A stretch of 61,447 bases of DNA from an uncultured Mucilaginibacter sp. (GTDB lineage Bacteria; Bacteroidota; Bacteroidia; Sphingobacteriales; Sphingobacteriaceae). Made by a program: the position numbers and the translations under genes. Below the pieces are notes generated by a model. That model was not told where the DNA came from. It saw only the letters and a list, made by a program, of their open reading frames with translations, and made no database searches. Of this stretch, positions 54,081-61,447 are shown piece by piece. Within the stretch, counting starts at the first letter, position 1; each line of letters starts with the position of its first letter. Where the stretch lies: the NCBI GenBank assembly GCA_913775265.1, contig CAJYJH010000049.1:1-61447 (forward strand), in the 5' to 3' direction.

Positions 54081-55286
54081 ATGCTGTTCGAAGAGTTTTT
54101 TAAAAAGAAGAAGATAAGTCTGGACGCCTTGCAACAAGGCGATCCGGGCTTGTTTTCGGAGTTTAAATCGCACTACGAACAGATGGGTGAGAAGAGTTTC
54201 GACCATACTAAAAAATTCTGGTTCAACAAGTTGAGGCATCAGTACCCACTGCCGCCCGAGGTAAAAGCCGAAAAGTTAAGAGCCGAAAACCAAATGGCAG
54301 AGCAAACGGTAGCCGACACGCTTACCGAACCTTCGCCACGCACCCAAGCGCCTAAATTGGGCTTTACCCCTAAATTTAAAACGCCAGGTACACTACCACC
54401 GGTTACAGACACGCCAAAAACAGAGGCAACATCTGCAAGCGAAGCATCTGCAGAAACGACACACAAACCTGCAGCTTATAAACCCAGATTTCAGGATAAA
54501 AATGTACAGGCTAAATCTGCCGATGATGCCGAGGTAAGGAAGACGGAAGAAAAAACTGAGGCTATACCAGGCACAGATGGGAACGAAAAGGCGGAAACAC
54601 TACCAAAAATGGGTTTTAAACCACGGTTTAAAGCCGGTGTTACTATTAACAAGCCTGCCGAAGCTAAAGAGGAGCAACCCCAAATAGAGAGTGAGGTTGA
54701 AAAGTCTGCTGATACTATCGAAGATCCTCAGCATACGGAACCTGCACCACAGGCTAAGTTAGGCTTTAAACCCCGGTTTAAAGCAGGTGCAACCACCGTA
54801 AAGCCTCCAGAAGAAAATACGGCAACAGTGTCTGAGAAGAAGATTACAGAACAAACAGAGCCAGCGTCAGAAATTGAAGCCCCAAAAGATGCTGCTGCAC
54901 CTAAATTAGGCTTTAAGCCGCGCTTTAAAGCAGGAACAACTACCGTTAAGCCTTCCGAAAACGCTGATCAACCGGAACAGCCTGTTGCTATGCAACCTGA
55001 AGAACCAGCGGTTAGCGAACCTGAAAGTCCAGCTGAGACAGTGCCTGCTGCACCATCAAAATTAGGCTTCAAGCCCCGTTTTAAAGCAGGTGTAACGACT
55101 ACAAGCCCTGCTGAGACAGACCCTGTGGAGACACCAGCTGAATCGAAAGCTAAAGTCGACAGCGAAGCTGCTGAAGAGCCTGCAGATAAAGCGGAAGCAC
55201 CTATTGAAAGTGCATCACCTAAGCCAGCTTACAAACCACGCTTTAATCCGAATATGCTTAAGCGTACTCCGCCTACTGGGGAATAA
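54081..55286 (+). CDS. Motif-array protein: seven GFKPRF-type repeats in a disordered chain
   Basis: Unrecognised 401-aa protein. Residues 1-63 form a compact, probably folded N-terminal domain (MLFEEFFKKKKISLDALQQG ... FWFNKLRHQYPLP). The rest is Glu/Pro/Thr/Ala-rich and expected to be disordered, but carries seven copies of a short motif of consensus KLGFKPRFKAG: KLGFTPKFK at 92, AYKPRF at 132, KMGFKPRFKAG at 176, KLGFKPRFKAG at 226, 275 and 327, and AYKPRF at 383. Spacing grows from 40 to 56 residues. No signal or membrane segment. Such arrays usually bind one partner many times. The gene follows yebC by 52 bases and likely shares its transcript. Confidence 0.85.
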   Translation: MLFEEFFKKKKISLDALQQGDPGLFSEFKSHYEQMGEKSFDHTKKFWFNKLRHQYPLPPEVKAEKLRAENQMAEQTVADTLTEPSPRTQAPKLGFTPKFKTPGTLPPVTDTPKTEATSASEASAETTHKPAAYKPRFQDKNVQAKSADDAEVRKTEEKTEAIPGTDGNEKAETLPKMGFKPRFKAGVTINKPAEAKEEQPQIESEVEKSADTIEDPQHTEPAPQAKLGFKPRFKAGATTVKPPEENTATVSEKKITEQTEPASEIEAPKDAAAPKLGFKPRFKAGTTTVKPSENADQPEQPVAMQPEEPAVSEPESPAETVPAAPSKLGFKPRFKAGVTTTSPAETDPVETPAESKAKVDSEAAEEPADKAEAPIESASPKPAYKPRFNPNMLKRTPPTGE

Positions 55287-55339
55287 TCAGAAAATTTAAT
55301 ATTAATTATCACCGAATAGCTTAAGCTGCCTATCAGTTT

Positions 55340-55924
55340 TTAGTTAATCGTGATAGCTGCCTTAACTAAATAGGGGAGGATATCTTTCTGAAAAGAGACG
55401 AAGTTTTTACGTACATCACTATCGCTTACCGAGGTAAAAGCAAAACTGAACACAATATTCTTACTACACTTAATTAAAAACCTTATACGCTGCTGGTAGC
55501 TTTCGTGCTTGCGCATGCCGGTTAAACCCATAAAGGAGCTAACCAAAAGATCTTCCAACTCATTAGATAAATTGCGCAAAAACTCTTGTGAGTTAGTAGA
55601 CTCGCGGATGAAATCCCAACCAATAAACTCATTGCAAACGGTGTATGATAAACGGCAGGTTTTCATGATCAGGTTGGTGAGGTGTGTTTCTTCGTCCAGT
55701 TCGGGCGTATCGGTATGAATCAATTCGTCAACGCTTACCTGTATGTAATCCATCAGCAACGAGTGCAAAATGGCTTCCTTACTATCAAAATATTTGTAGA
55801 TGGTAGCCTTCGCAATCTTGGTTTTTTTTGCAATCTCGTTAACGCTGGTCTTGTGGTAGCCGAACTTACGAAACAGCTCTTGCGACGAACGCTTAATACT
55901 TTCTCTTATTTTATCGGCTTCCAT
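55340..55924 (-). CDS. TetR/AcrR family transcriptional regulator
   Basis: 194-aa repressor. HTH in residues about 10-52 (RESIKRSSQELFRKFGYHKTSVNEIAKKTKIAKATIYKYFDSKEAIL), then a helical ligand-binding domain without obvious family features. No efflux pump or operon target is adjacent; downstream on the same strand nothing, upstream the Rieske-like lipoprotein 3 bases away. The three genes pheS, lipoprotein and tetR are tightly packed and may be cotranscribed. Confidence 0.92.
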   Translation of the reverse strand: MEADKIRESIKRSSQELFRKFGYHKTSVNEIAKKTKIAKATIYKYFDSKEAILHSLLMDYIQVSVDELIHTDTPELDEETHLTNLIMKTCRLSYTVCNEFIGWDFIRESTNSQEFLRNLSNELEDLLVSSFMGLTGMRKHESYQQRIRFLIKCSKNIVFSFAFTSVSDSDVRKNFVSFQKDILPYLVKAAITIN

Positions 55925-55927
55925 GTA

Positions 55928-56344
55928 TCAATTAGATACAAATATGTTAAAATTATTGACGGATACACTATAAGCACGTAACGATCGTGTTGCAGGGGCC
56001 TTAACCGGAGATCCGTCGCTCAATAAAAACTTTGATCCGCTGCATGGGTCTGTAGCGGTAAGGCCCGTATCATCCAGATTAACCGCACATTTTTTTTCGG
56101 GCTGATAGCTGCTGCAACGGTCAAAGGCCACGTAGCTGCCGCCCGGTGTACGATAAATAAGCAGGCCGGCTACCCCATAGCCGTTAATGACTACGGCACC
56201 ACCGGCACTGTTTAGTTTGGTTAAGCGAGGATCGGTTAACGGGGCCTGAAAGTTAACCGCTATACTCGGTATATAACTTTGGTCGTCCTTGCCACATCCT
56301 ACCAATCCAATCAACACCAAGAGCAGGTACGCCAGTTTTTTCAT
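55928..56344 (-). CDS. Rieske-fold-like lipoprotein without His ligands
   Basis: 138-aa surface or periplasmic lipoprotein (lipobox GLVGC, C17). The mature part follows the Rieske pattern: GGSYVAFDRCSSYQP, then DPCSGSKFLLSDGSPVKAPATRSLRAYSVSV. In true Rieske proteins the cluster is held by CxH and CxxH; here the Cys positions remain (C77 and C101, plus an extra C86) but both His are replaced (CSS and CSGS). A standard [2Fe-2S] Rieske cluster therefore cannot form. It may bind another metal through Cys or be a structural relic. Its ATG overlaps the pheS stop codon by one base, so the two are translationally coupled. Confidence 0.8.
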   Translation of the reverse strand: MKKLAYLLLVLIGLVGCGKDDQSYIPSIAVNFQAPLTDPRLTKLNSAGGAVVINGYGVAGLLIYRTPGGSYVAFDRCSSYQPEKKCAVNLDDTGLTATDPCSGSKFLLSDGSPVKAPATRSLRAYSVSVNNFNIFVSN

Positions 56345-57378
56345 TATACAATATCTGTTTTAAACTGCTTTAAAAAGCGAACGTCGTTTTCAGAAAACAA
56401 GCGTAAATCACGTATTACGTATTTAAGGTTGGTAATACGCTCTATACCCATCCCGAAAGCAAATCCGGTATATTTTTGGCTATCGATACCGCAATTTTCA
56501 AGCACATTAGGATCAACCATGCCGCAACCTAAAATTTCTACCCAACCGGTGTATTTACACATATTACAGCCAGATCCTTTACAAATGGTACACGATATGT
56601 CCATTTCTGCTGATGGTTCGGTAAATGGAAAATATGACGGGCGGAAACGAACTTTAGTACCCTCGCCATACAGTTCCTGCACAAAGTGAAATAAGGTCTG
56701 CTTCAAATCAGCAAACGATACATTCTCGTCCACATACAAACCTTCTACCTGGTGAAAAAAGCAATGCGCACGTGCTGAGATGGCTTCGTTACGGTAAACC
56801 CTGCCCGGCATAATAGCACGGAACGGCGGCTTGCCGCTCTCCATCATACGTACTTGCACAGATGAGGTATGGGTACGCAGTGCAATGCTGTCTTTACTGC
56901 CATCTTTGGTGATGAAGAATGTATCCTGCATATCGCGAGCCGGGTGCTCTTCCGGAAAGTTAAGTGCCGAAAAGTTATGCCAGTCATCCTCAATCTCCGG
57001 ACCTTCCGCTACCACAAAGCCTAAACGTTTAAAGATGTCAATGATCTCGTTGCGCACCAACGACAGCGGATGACGCGAACCCACTGTAAAGCCTTCGCCA
57101 GGTAAAGTCAGGTCTATTTCTGATTTTACACTGCTGGTTTCCGATTCAAACTGTTCTTTAAGCAATTGGTATTTACCTTCGGTTAACTGCTTAAACTGGT
57201 TGAGTACCTTACCTAAGGTGCGTTTCTCTTCGGGCGTGGTAGTTTTAAACTGTTCAAATAAGTCTTTGATCAGTCCTTTGGTACCTAAATATTTGATGCG
57301 GAAGGCTTCCAACTCATCAGCATTAGCTGGGTTGAAAGATTCCACTTCTGTGGTATATTGATTGATTAAATCTTGCAT
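56344..57378 (-). CDS. pheS: Phenylalanyl-tRNA synthetase subunit alpha
   Basis: Catalytic subunit that charges tRNA-Phe. The N-terminal coiled coil (LINQYTTEVESF) and class II core are present: GSRHPLSLVRNEIIDIFKRLGFVVAEGPEIEDDWHNF, RTHTSSVQVR, the motif 2 region PGRVYRNEAISARAHCFFHQVEG and the motif 3 region GFAFGMGIERI. 344 aa, full length. pheT is not in the window. It overlaps the Rieske-like lipoprotein gene by one base, an unusual partner for an essential synthetase. Confidence 0.97.
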   Translation of the reverse strand: MQDLINQYTTEVESFNPANADELEAFRIKYLGTKGLIKDLFEQFKTTTPEEKRTLGKVLNQFKQLTEGKYQLLKEQFESETSSVKSEIDLTLPGEGFTVGSRHPLSLVRNEIIDIFKRLGFVVAEGPEIEDDWHNFSALNFPEEHPARDMQDTFFITKDGSKDSIALRTHTSSVQVRMMESGKPPFRAIMPGRVYRNEAISARAHCFFHQVEGLYVDENVSFADLKQTLFHFVQELYGEGTKVRFRPSYFPFTEPSAEMDISCTICKGSGCNMCKYTGWVEILGCGMVDPNVLENCGIDSQKYTGFAFGMGIERITNLKYVIRDLRLFSENDVRFLKQFKTDIV

Positions 57379-57452
57379 TAATGTAGCGTTGCGCTTAATA
57401 TAAACATTAGCCTTTTAAAGGCAGGTTAACAAAGATAAAATTTAAACAGGGA

Positions 57453-58643
57453 TTACTTAATAACGCCCAACTCCTTGCCCACTTTAGTAAAAGCAGCGAT
57501 GGCTTTATCCAGGTGTTCCTGTTCATGAGCGGCGGAGATTTGTACGCGGATGCGGGCTTTGCCTTGCGGTACAACCGGATAATAAAAGCCAATTACATAT
57601 ATGCCTTCTTCGAGCATACGAGCAGCAAACTCTTGTGCTAATTTGGCTTCATAAAGCATTACAGGTACAATAGGATGTACACCCGGTTTGATGTCAAAAC
57701 CGGCATCCGTCATCTGCTGACGGAAGTATTGTGTATTGCTATGCAACTTGTCGCGCAGCTCTGTGGTCTCGCTCAACATATCCAATACCGTGATTGAAGC
57801 ACCAGCAATAGACGGAGCCAAAGTGTTTGAAAACAGATATGGACGTGAGCGTTGGCGCAATATATCAATAATTTCTTTACGGCCGGAAGTAAATCCACCC
57901 GACGCTCCACCTAAGGCTTTACCCAAGGTGCCGGTAATAATATCAACACGGCCCATTACGTTATGATGCTCATGGGTGCCGCGACCGGTTTTACCCATAA
58001 AACCCGAGCAATGGCACTCATCAATCATTACTAAAGCACTGTATTTATCGGCCAGGTCACAGATTTTGTCCAGTTGCGCAATAGTACCATCCATTGAGAA
58101 AGCGCCGTCGGTTACAATGATGCGATGGCGAAGGCTCTGTGTAGCTTTCAGTTTTTCTTCCAGATCGGCCATGTCATCGTGCTTGTAACGATGTCGTTGA
58201 GCTTTGCATAAGCGTATACCATCTATGATTGAGGCATGGTTCAACTCATCAGAGATGATAGCATCCTGCTCGTTAAATAAAGGTTCGAAAACACCGCCAT
58301 TGGCATCAAAAGCAGCTGCATATAAAATGGTATCCTCGGTGCCCAAAAACTCAGACAGCTTTTTTTCCAGTTCCTTGTGCACATCCTGTGTACCGCAAAT
58401 AAAACGTACTGATGACAAGCCATAGCCATGATCGTCAATTGCTTTTTTAGCCGACTCGATTACTTTAGGGTGAGAAGAAAGCCCGAGGTAGTTATTGGCG
58501 CAAAAGTTTATCACTTCCTGCCCGCCCAATACTTCAATATCTGCCCCTTGAGGCGAAGTTATGATGCGTTCTTTTTTATATAATCCGGCTTTTTCAATGT
58601 CTGCTAATTCTTGCTGCAAAACCGGTTTCAAGGTGTTATACAT
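57453..58643 (-). CDS. kbl: Glycine C-acetyltransferase (2-amino-3-ketobutyrate CoA ligase)
   Basis: PLP enzyme that splits 2-amino-3-ketobutyrate with CoA into glycine and acetyl-CoA, the step after threonine dehydrogenase. PLP lysine K242 in [31 protein letters not shown] holds the cofactor Asp and His; [14 protein letters not shown] and [13 protein letters not shown] are family signatures. The Met at 58643 gives the usual start ([13 protein letters not shown]), 396 aa; seven more residues are possible upstream. Together with tdh (4.3 kb away) it completes threonine degradation. Confidence 0.95.
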   Translation of the reverse strand: MYNTLKPVLQQELADIEKAGLYKKERIITSPQGADIEVLGGQEVINFCANNYLGLSSHPKVIESAKKAIDDHGYGLSSVRFICGTQDVHKELEKKLSEFLGTEDTILYAAAFDANGGVFEPLFNEQDAIISDELNHASIIDGIRLCKAQRHRYKHDDMADLEEKLKATQSLRHRIIVTDGAFSMDGTIAQLDKICDLADKYSALVMIDECHCSGFMGKTGRGTHEHHNVMGRVDIITGTLGKALGGASGGFTSGRKEIIDILRQRSRPYLFSNTLAPSIAGASITVLDMLSETTELRDKLHSNTQYFRQQMTDAGFDIKPGVHPIVPVMLYEAKLAQEFAARMLEEGIYVIGFYYPVVPQGKARIRVQISAAHEQEHLDKAIAAFTKVGKELGVIK

Positions 58644-58776
58644 GGCGGTATGTGTTTGGGGCAAAGGTAAGCAATATCAATTATTTAGCGTGCAATTTAA
58701 AAGGCACTGGAAATTATTTAGGTAGCAAAACAAACATTTTGCGCGCAAACGATATATATACGTATTACGTCCTCTT

Positions 58777-61290
58777 ATGAAAGCATATTTATTTTTTGTT
58801 TTTTTTATAGCCGCTACGCTGCAGGTATCTGCGCAGACCTACCGTTTGTTTGGTCGTATTACCGATGAGCAAAAAAATCCTGTTTCTTTTGCGTCGGTAT
58901 ATATTCGTAATTCTACTTACGGTAGCACCGCCAATGAGCAAGGCGATTACGAGTTTATATTAAGCCCTGGTACCTACCAGGTGGTTTTTCGTTTTGTAGG
59001 CAACTTGGAGCGGGTGGAGAAAGTAACCATCACTAACCAAAACCAGGAACTAAACGTTACGCTGGCCAATGAGCCGTTTGCCTTGCAAGCTGAAGCCGGT
59101 ACCGGTAACGAAAGTGACCCGGGTGTTGGCCTGATGCGTAAGGTAATTGACAAACGCGAATATTATCTGAAGCAGGTAGACGAATACTCGTGCCGGGTAT
59201 TTGTAAAAGGTGTGCAGCGGTTAGTAAGTGCACCTCAAAAATTATTTACTAATAATGTGTCGCGCGCTTTACAGATTGATACTAATAAAAAGGGAATTAT
59301 CTACCAATCGGAGTCTATTTCGCAATACAACTTTAGAAATCCGGATTGGGTACGCGAAAAAATGATTGCCTCTAAAACGGCTGGTCAAAACACGGCTTTT
59401 AGTTACAATAAGGCTTCGGACTTACAGGTCGACTTTTATCAGAACAGCTTTGATATACAGGGGCTAAGTGCACGTGCCTTTGTGTCGCCGTTTGCTGATA
59501 ATGCCATGTCGTTTTACGATTACAAGCTTTTAGGAACCTCGATAAAAAGCGGTCGTCGTATCTATAAAATTCAGGTTATCCCTAAACGTCATAATGAAGC
59601 TGTTTACCAGGGTAACGTATATATTGTGGATGGCGACTGGCGTATTTATGGGGTTGATTTATTTCTGACTAAAAAAGATGCTAACATCAACTTTGTAGAT
59701 ACCTTAAATATCAGCCAGCAGTACATCCCGGTAAGAGATAGCATCTGGATGCCGATTTCTACTTTATTTGATTTTAAAGGAGATGTGTTGGGCTTTAAGT
59801 TCAAAGGATATTACCTGGCTATTTATAATAACTACAACCTCAATCCACAATTTTCAAAAGGTTTTTTCAATGGCGAGGTAATGCGTATTGATACGCAGGC
59901 AAACGCTAAAACTGCCCGGTATTGGGCCAGCAACCGGCCTGTACCGCTTACTGATCTGGAGGCGTTGGATTATAAGCGAAAAGATAGTATTGCCTATGTG
60001 CATAACCAGCCTCAATATCTCGACTCGGTTAACCGGGCCAGTAATCAGATCAGTTGGTTTAGCAACTTAATATTTGGTTACCAGTATTATGATCGTAAAA
60101 GCCGTCAATCGTTGTACGTTTACCAACCGTTTCAAACCGTGTTTTATAACACTGTAGAAGGGTGGGGTATAAGTGCTAAGGTGCATTATATCAAAGGATA
60201 TGATAACGGACAATCGTTTACGGTGACGCCTAATCTTCGATATGGTTTTGCTGCCAAGTTGCTCAGTGCAAATTTAGGGCTAACTTATAATTATGACCCT
60301 GAGCACCGTGCTACATGGTCGGCCCGGTTTGGCAGTGATGTGTTAGATTTAAACAATGCAGGTACACGTTCACTGTTATTCAACACCTTAAGTACTTTAT
60401 TATATGAAAATAACTACGTTAAGCTATACCGTACTAAGTTTGGTGCAGTAGCCTGGCAGCGGGAGATTGCTAATGGTTTATTGTTAAATGCACAAGCCTC
60501 ATATGCAGACCGTAGGCAATTGTACAATGTATCTTTTAATCATATCAGGGACATTGAGGATAAAACTTACACAGCCAATAATCCGTTAGCTATGCCGCCC
60601 GAGGTAGAGTCACAACTCTTCCCAACCAACCAGGCTCTTACTGTAAAGGCTTCATTAACTTATACTATCAGGCAGCAATATGTCATCCGCCCCGACGGTA
60701 AATATTATGAACCTTCAAAGTATCCTCAAATACGACTGAACTATCGTAAGGGGGTGAGCGGCGTGTTAGGATCGGATGTGAATTATGATTTTGCATCGCT
60801 GGATGTGTTTGATGACCATTTGAAGGTGGGATTGATTGGCTTTTCGGCGTTCAAAATTTCTGCCGGAACGTTCCTAAATCATCGTAGCCTATACTTTATG
60901 GATTATAACCACTTTTTTGGTAACCAGGGTACAGTGTTTAATCCAACCATTGGTAACTTTCACTTTTTGCCGTTTTATACCTACAGTACCGACCGTGCTT
61001 TCATTGAAGCTCATTATGAGCACAATTTTGCAGGGAATTTCCTGAGCAAAATTCCTTTTATCCGTAAGCTTAAGTTAGAAGAGGTTGTTGGTGTAAACTA
61101 TTTGACGCAGCAAGAACATGCTTCATATTCAGGAGTTGGTAATAATAACAATATTCAGCCGGTAAAAGGCAGCTACTCCGAATTTTACTTAGGTATTCAG
61201 CGCTTCATATTCAGGGTTGATTATGGCTTTGCCTTTGATGGCAACCGCAAGGTAACCCAAGGCATCAGGATATTCTATGGTTTAAGATAG
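58777..61290 (+). CDS. DUF5686 outer-membrane protein with carboxypeptidase-like domain
   Basis: 837-aa outer-membrane protein. Signal peptide MKAYLFFVFFIAATLQVSAQ; carboxypeptidase regulatory-like domain (about residues 22-105, YRLFGRITDEQKNPVSFASVYI); then the DUF5686 region (GLMRKVIDKREYYLKQVDEYSCRVFVKGVQRL) and a C-terminal barrel ending in RIFYGLR. The family is restricted largely to Bacteroidota; function unknown, perhaps outer-membrane assembly or transport. Single gene, followed directly by the IS. Confidence 0.9.
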   Translation: MKAYLFFVFFIAATLQVSAQTYRLFGRITDEQKNPVSFASVYIRNSTYGSTANEQGDYEFILSPGTYQVVFRFVGNLERVEKVTITNQNQELNVTLANEPFALQAEAGTGNESDPGVGLMRKVIDKREYYLKQVDEYSCRVFVKGVQRLVSAPQKLFTNNVSRALQIDTNKKGIIYQSESISQYNFRNPDWVREKMIASKTAGQNTAFSYNKASDLQVDFYQNSFDIQGLSARAFVSPFADNAMSFYDYKLLGTSIKSGRRIYKIQVIPKRHNEAVYQGNVYIVDGDWRIYGVDLFLTKKDANINFVDTLNISQQYIPVRDSIWMPISTLFDFKGDVLGFKFKGYYLAIYNNYNLNPQFSKGFFNGEVMRIDTQANAKTARYWASNRPVPLTDLEALDYKRKDSIAYVHNQPQYLDSVNRASNQISWFSNLIFGYQYYDRKSRQSLYVYQPFQTVFYNTVEGWGISAKVHYIKGYDNGQSFTVTPNLRYGFAAKLLSANLGLTYNYDPEHRATWSARFGSDVLDLNNAGTRSLLFNTLSTLLYENNYVKLYRTKFGAVAWQREIANGLLLNAQASYADRRQLYNVSFNHIRDIEDKTYTANNPLAMPPEVESQLFPTNQALTVKASLTYTIRQQYVIRPDGKYYEPSKYPQIRLNYRKGVSGVLGSDVNYDFASLDVFDDHLKVGLIGFSAFKISAGTFLNHRSLYFMDYNHFFGNQGTVFNPTIGNFHFLPFYTYSTDRAFIEAHYEHNFAGNFLSKIPFIRKLKLEEVVGVNYLTQQEHASYSGVGNNNNIQPVKGSYSEFYLGIQRFIFRVDYGFAFDGNRKVTQGIRIFYGLR

Positions 61291-61360
61291 GAATATTATT
61301 TTATAAAAAAGAGGCAGTATAAAAGGACGGTCTTTTTTTGTTTTAGGATGATTTTTGGTA

Positions 61361-61395
61361 CCTTAAAGACATGGGAGGTAAGGTAGTCTTTAAGG
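61361..61395 (+). promoter_or_regulatory. Hairpin enclosing the transposase start codon
   Basis: Perfect 10-bp inverted repeat CCTTAAAGAC (61361-61370) / GTCTTTAAGG (61386-61395) with a 15-base loop that begins with the ATG of the transposase and contains a GGAGG. In RNA it would hide the start codon in a loop closed by a stable stem, as in elements that limit translation from read-through transcripts. Confidence 0.55.
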
Positions 61396-61447
61396 AGTAT
61401 GACCCGGACCAGTTGACGTTTTTACCGTATAAACTGGAAGAATTAGT
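61371..61447 (+). mobile_element. Transposase N-terminus, IS1182/DUF772-like, cut by window edge
   Basis: The first 25 codons are visible (MGGKVVFKEYDPDQLTFLPY, then KLEEL). The form VVFK.Y..(D/N)Q..(L)LP..L.EL(V/I) is the conserved N-terminus of IS1182-type transposases (DUF772 domain). The catalytic domain lies outside the window, so whether the element is intact is unknown. The left end must lie between 61291 and 61370, but no terminal inverted repeat can be defined without the other end. Confidence 0.72.

Noticed and set aside
57411..57423. GCCTTTTAAAGGC palindrome between kbl and pheS as a terminator
   Set aside because: Stem is short and AT-rich with no proper loop or T run.

Overview
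The window is a chromosomal segment of a Bacteroidota bacterium, most likely Sphingobacteriaceae (Mucilaginibacter/Pedobacter-like). The signs are a SusC/SusD pair, a propeller/Y_Y_Y/AraC regulator, DUF5686 and carboxypeptidase-regulatory-domain outer-membrane proteins, and start regions that lack clear Shine-Dalgarno sequences but often carry the Bacteroidota -7 element TAnnTTTG. It opens with the 5S end of an rRNA operon and closes inside an IS transposase. The genus is an inference from gene content.

Layout. 0-9.5 kb: 5S rRNA, acyl-ACP desaturase, aldo/keto reductase, a YhcC-type radical SAM protein, SRPBCC and YkuK proteins, a short 6-phosphogluconate dehydrogenase, then an AT-rich gap followed by a GT2/methyltransferase/M28 peptidase group. 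9.5-14 kb: a frameshifted SMR efflux gene, and a TonB receptor divergent from a DtxR-type metalloregulator with a very clear operator between them, then a mercaptopyruvate-type sulfurtransferase. 14-24 kb: small envelope and stress-type proteins (55-aa lipoprotein, CsbD, a 39-aa CWDGY protein, a PA2169/DUF2383 bundle, a 60-aa charged protein), accA, a zinc phospholipase C-like protein, a GATase-like secreted protein, a phytoene-desaturase-like flavoprotein, and a LOV-domain histidine kinase overlapping a lone receiver.

25-37.4 kb is a carbohydrate locus: susC, susD, an AmpG-like MFS permease, a 1044-aa inner-membrane regulator and a secreted GH31 glycosidase. The regulator has the sensor half of a hybrid two-component system and an AraC DNA-binding end, but no ATPase or receiver domain, and its DHp-like helix lacks the phospho-accepting histidine. 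37.5-46 kb: M1 peptidase, rfbB-galE, waaA, hemH, a CrtW-type carotenoid ketolase and an OmpA lipoprotein. 46-61 kb: RidA with a Crp/Fnr regulator, an S9 peptidase, rocD, asd, tdh and kbl (threonine to glycine plus acetyl-CoA), yebC followed by a disordered protein with seven copies of a GFKPRF-type motif, TetR, a Rieske-like lipoprotein lacking both His ligands, pheS, DUF5686 and the IS.

Strongest leads for something undescribed: the seven-copy motif protein after yebC; the phosphotransfer-less transmembrane regulator with a 15-bp inverted repeat in front of its susC; the LOV kinase/receiver pair next to a stress-protein cluster; and several small genes under 60 codons. No CRISPR array, prophage or tRNA was seen.
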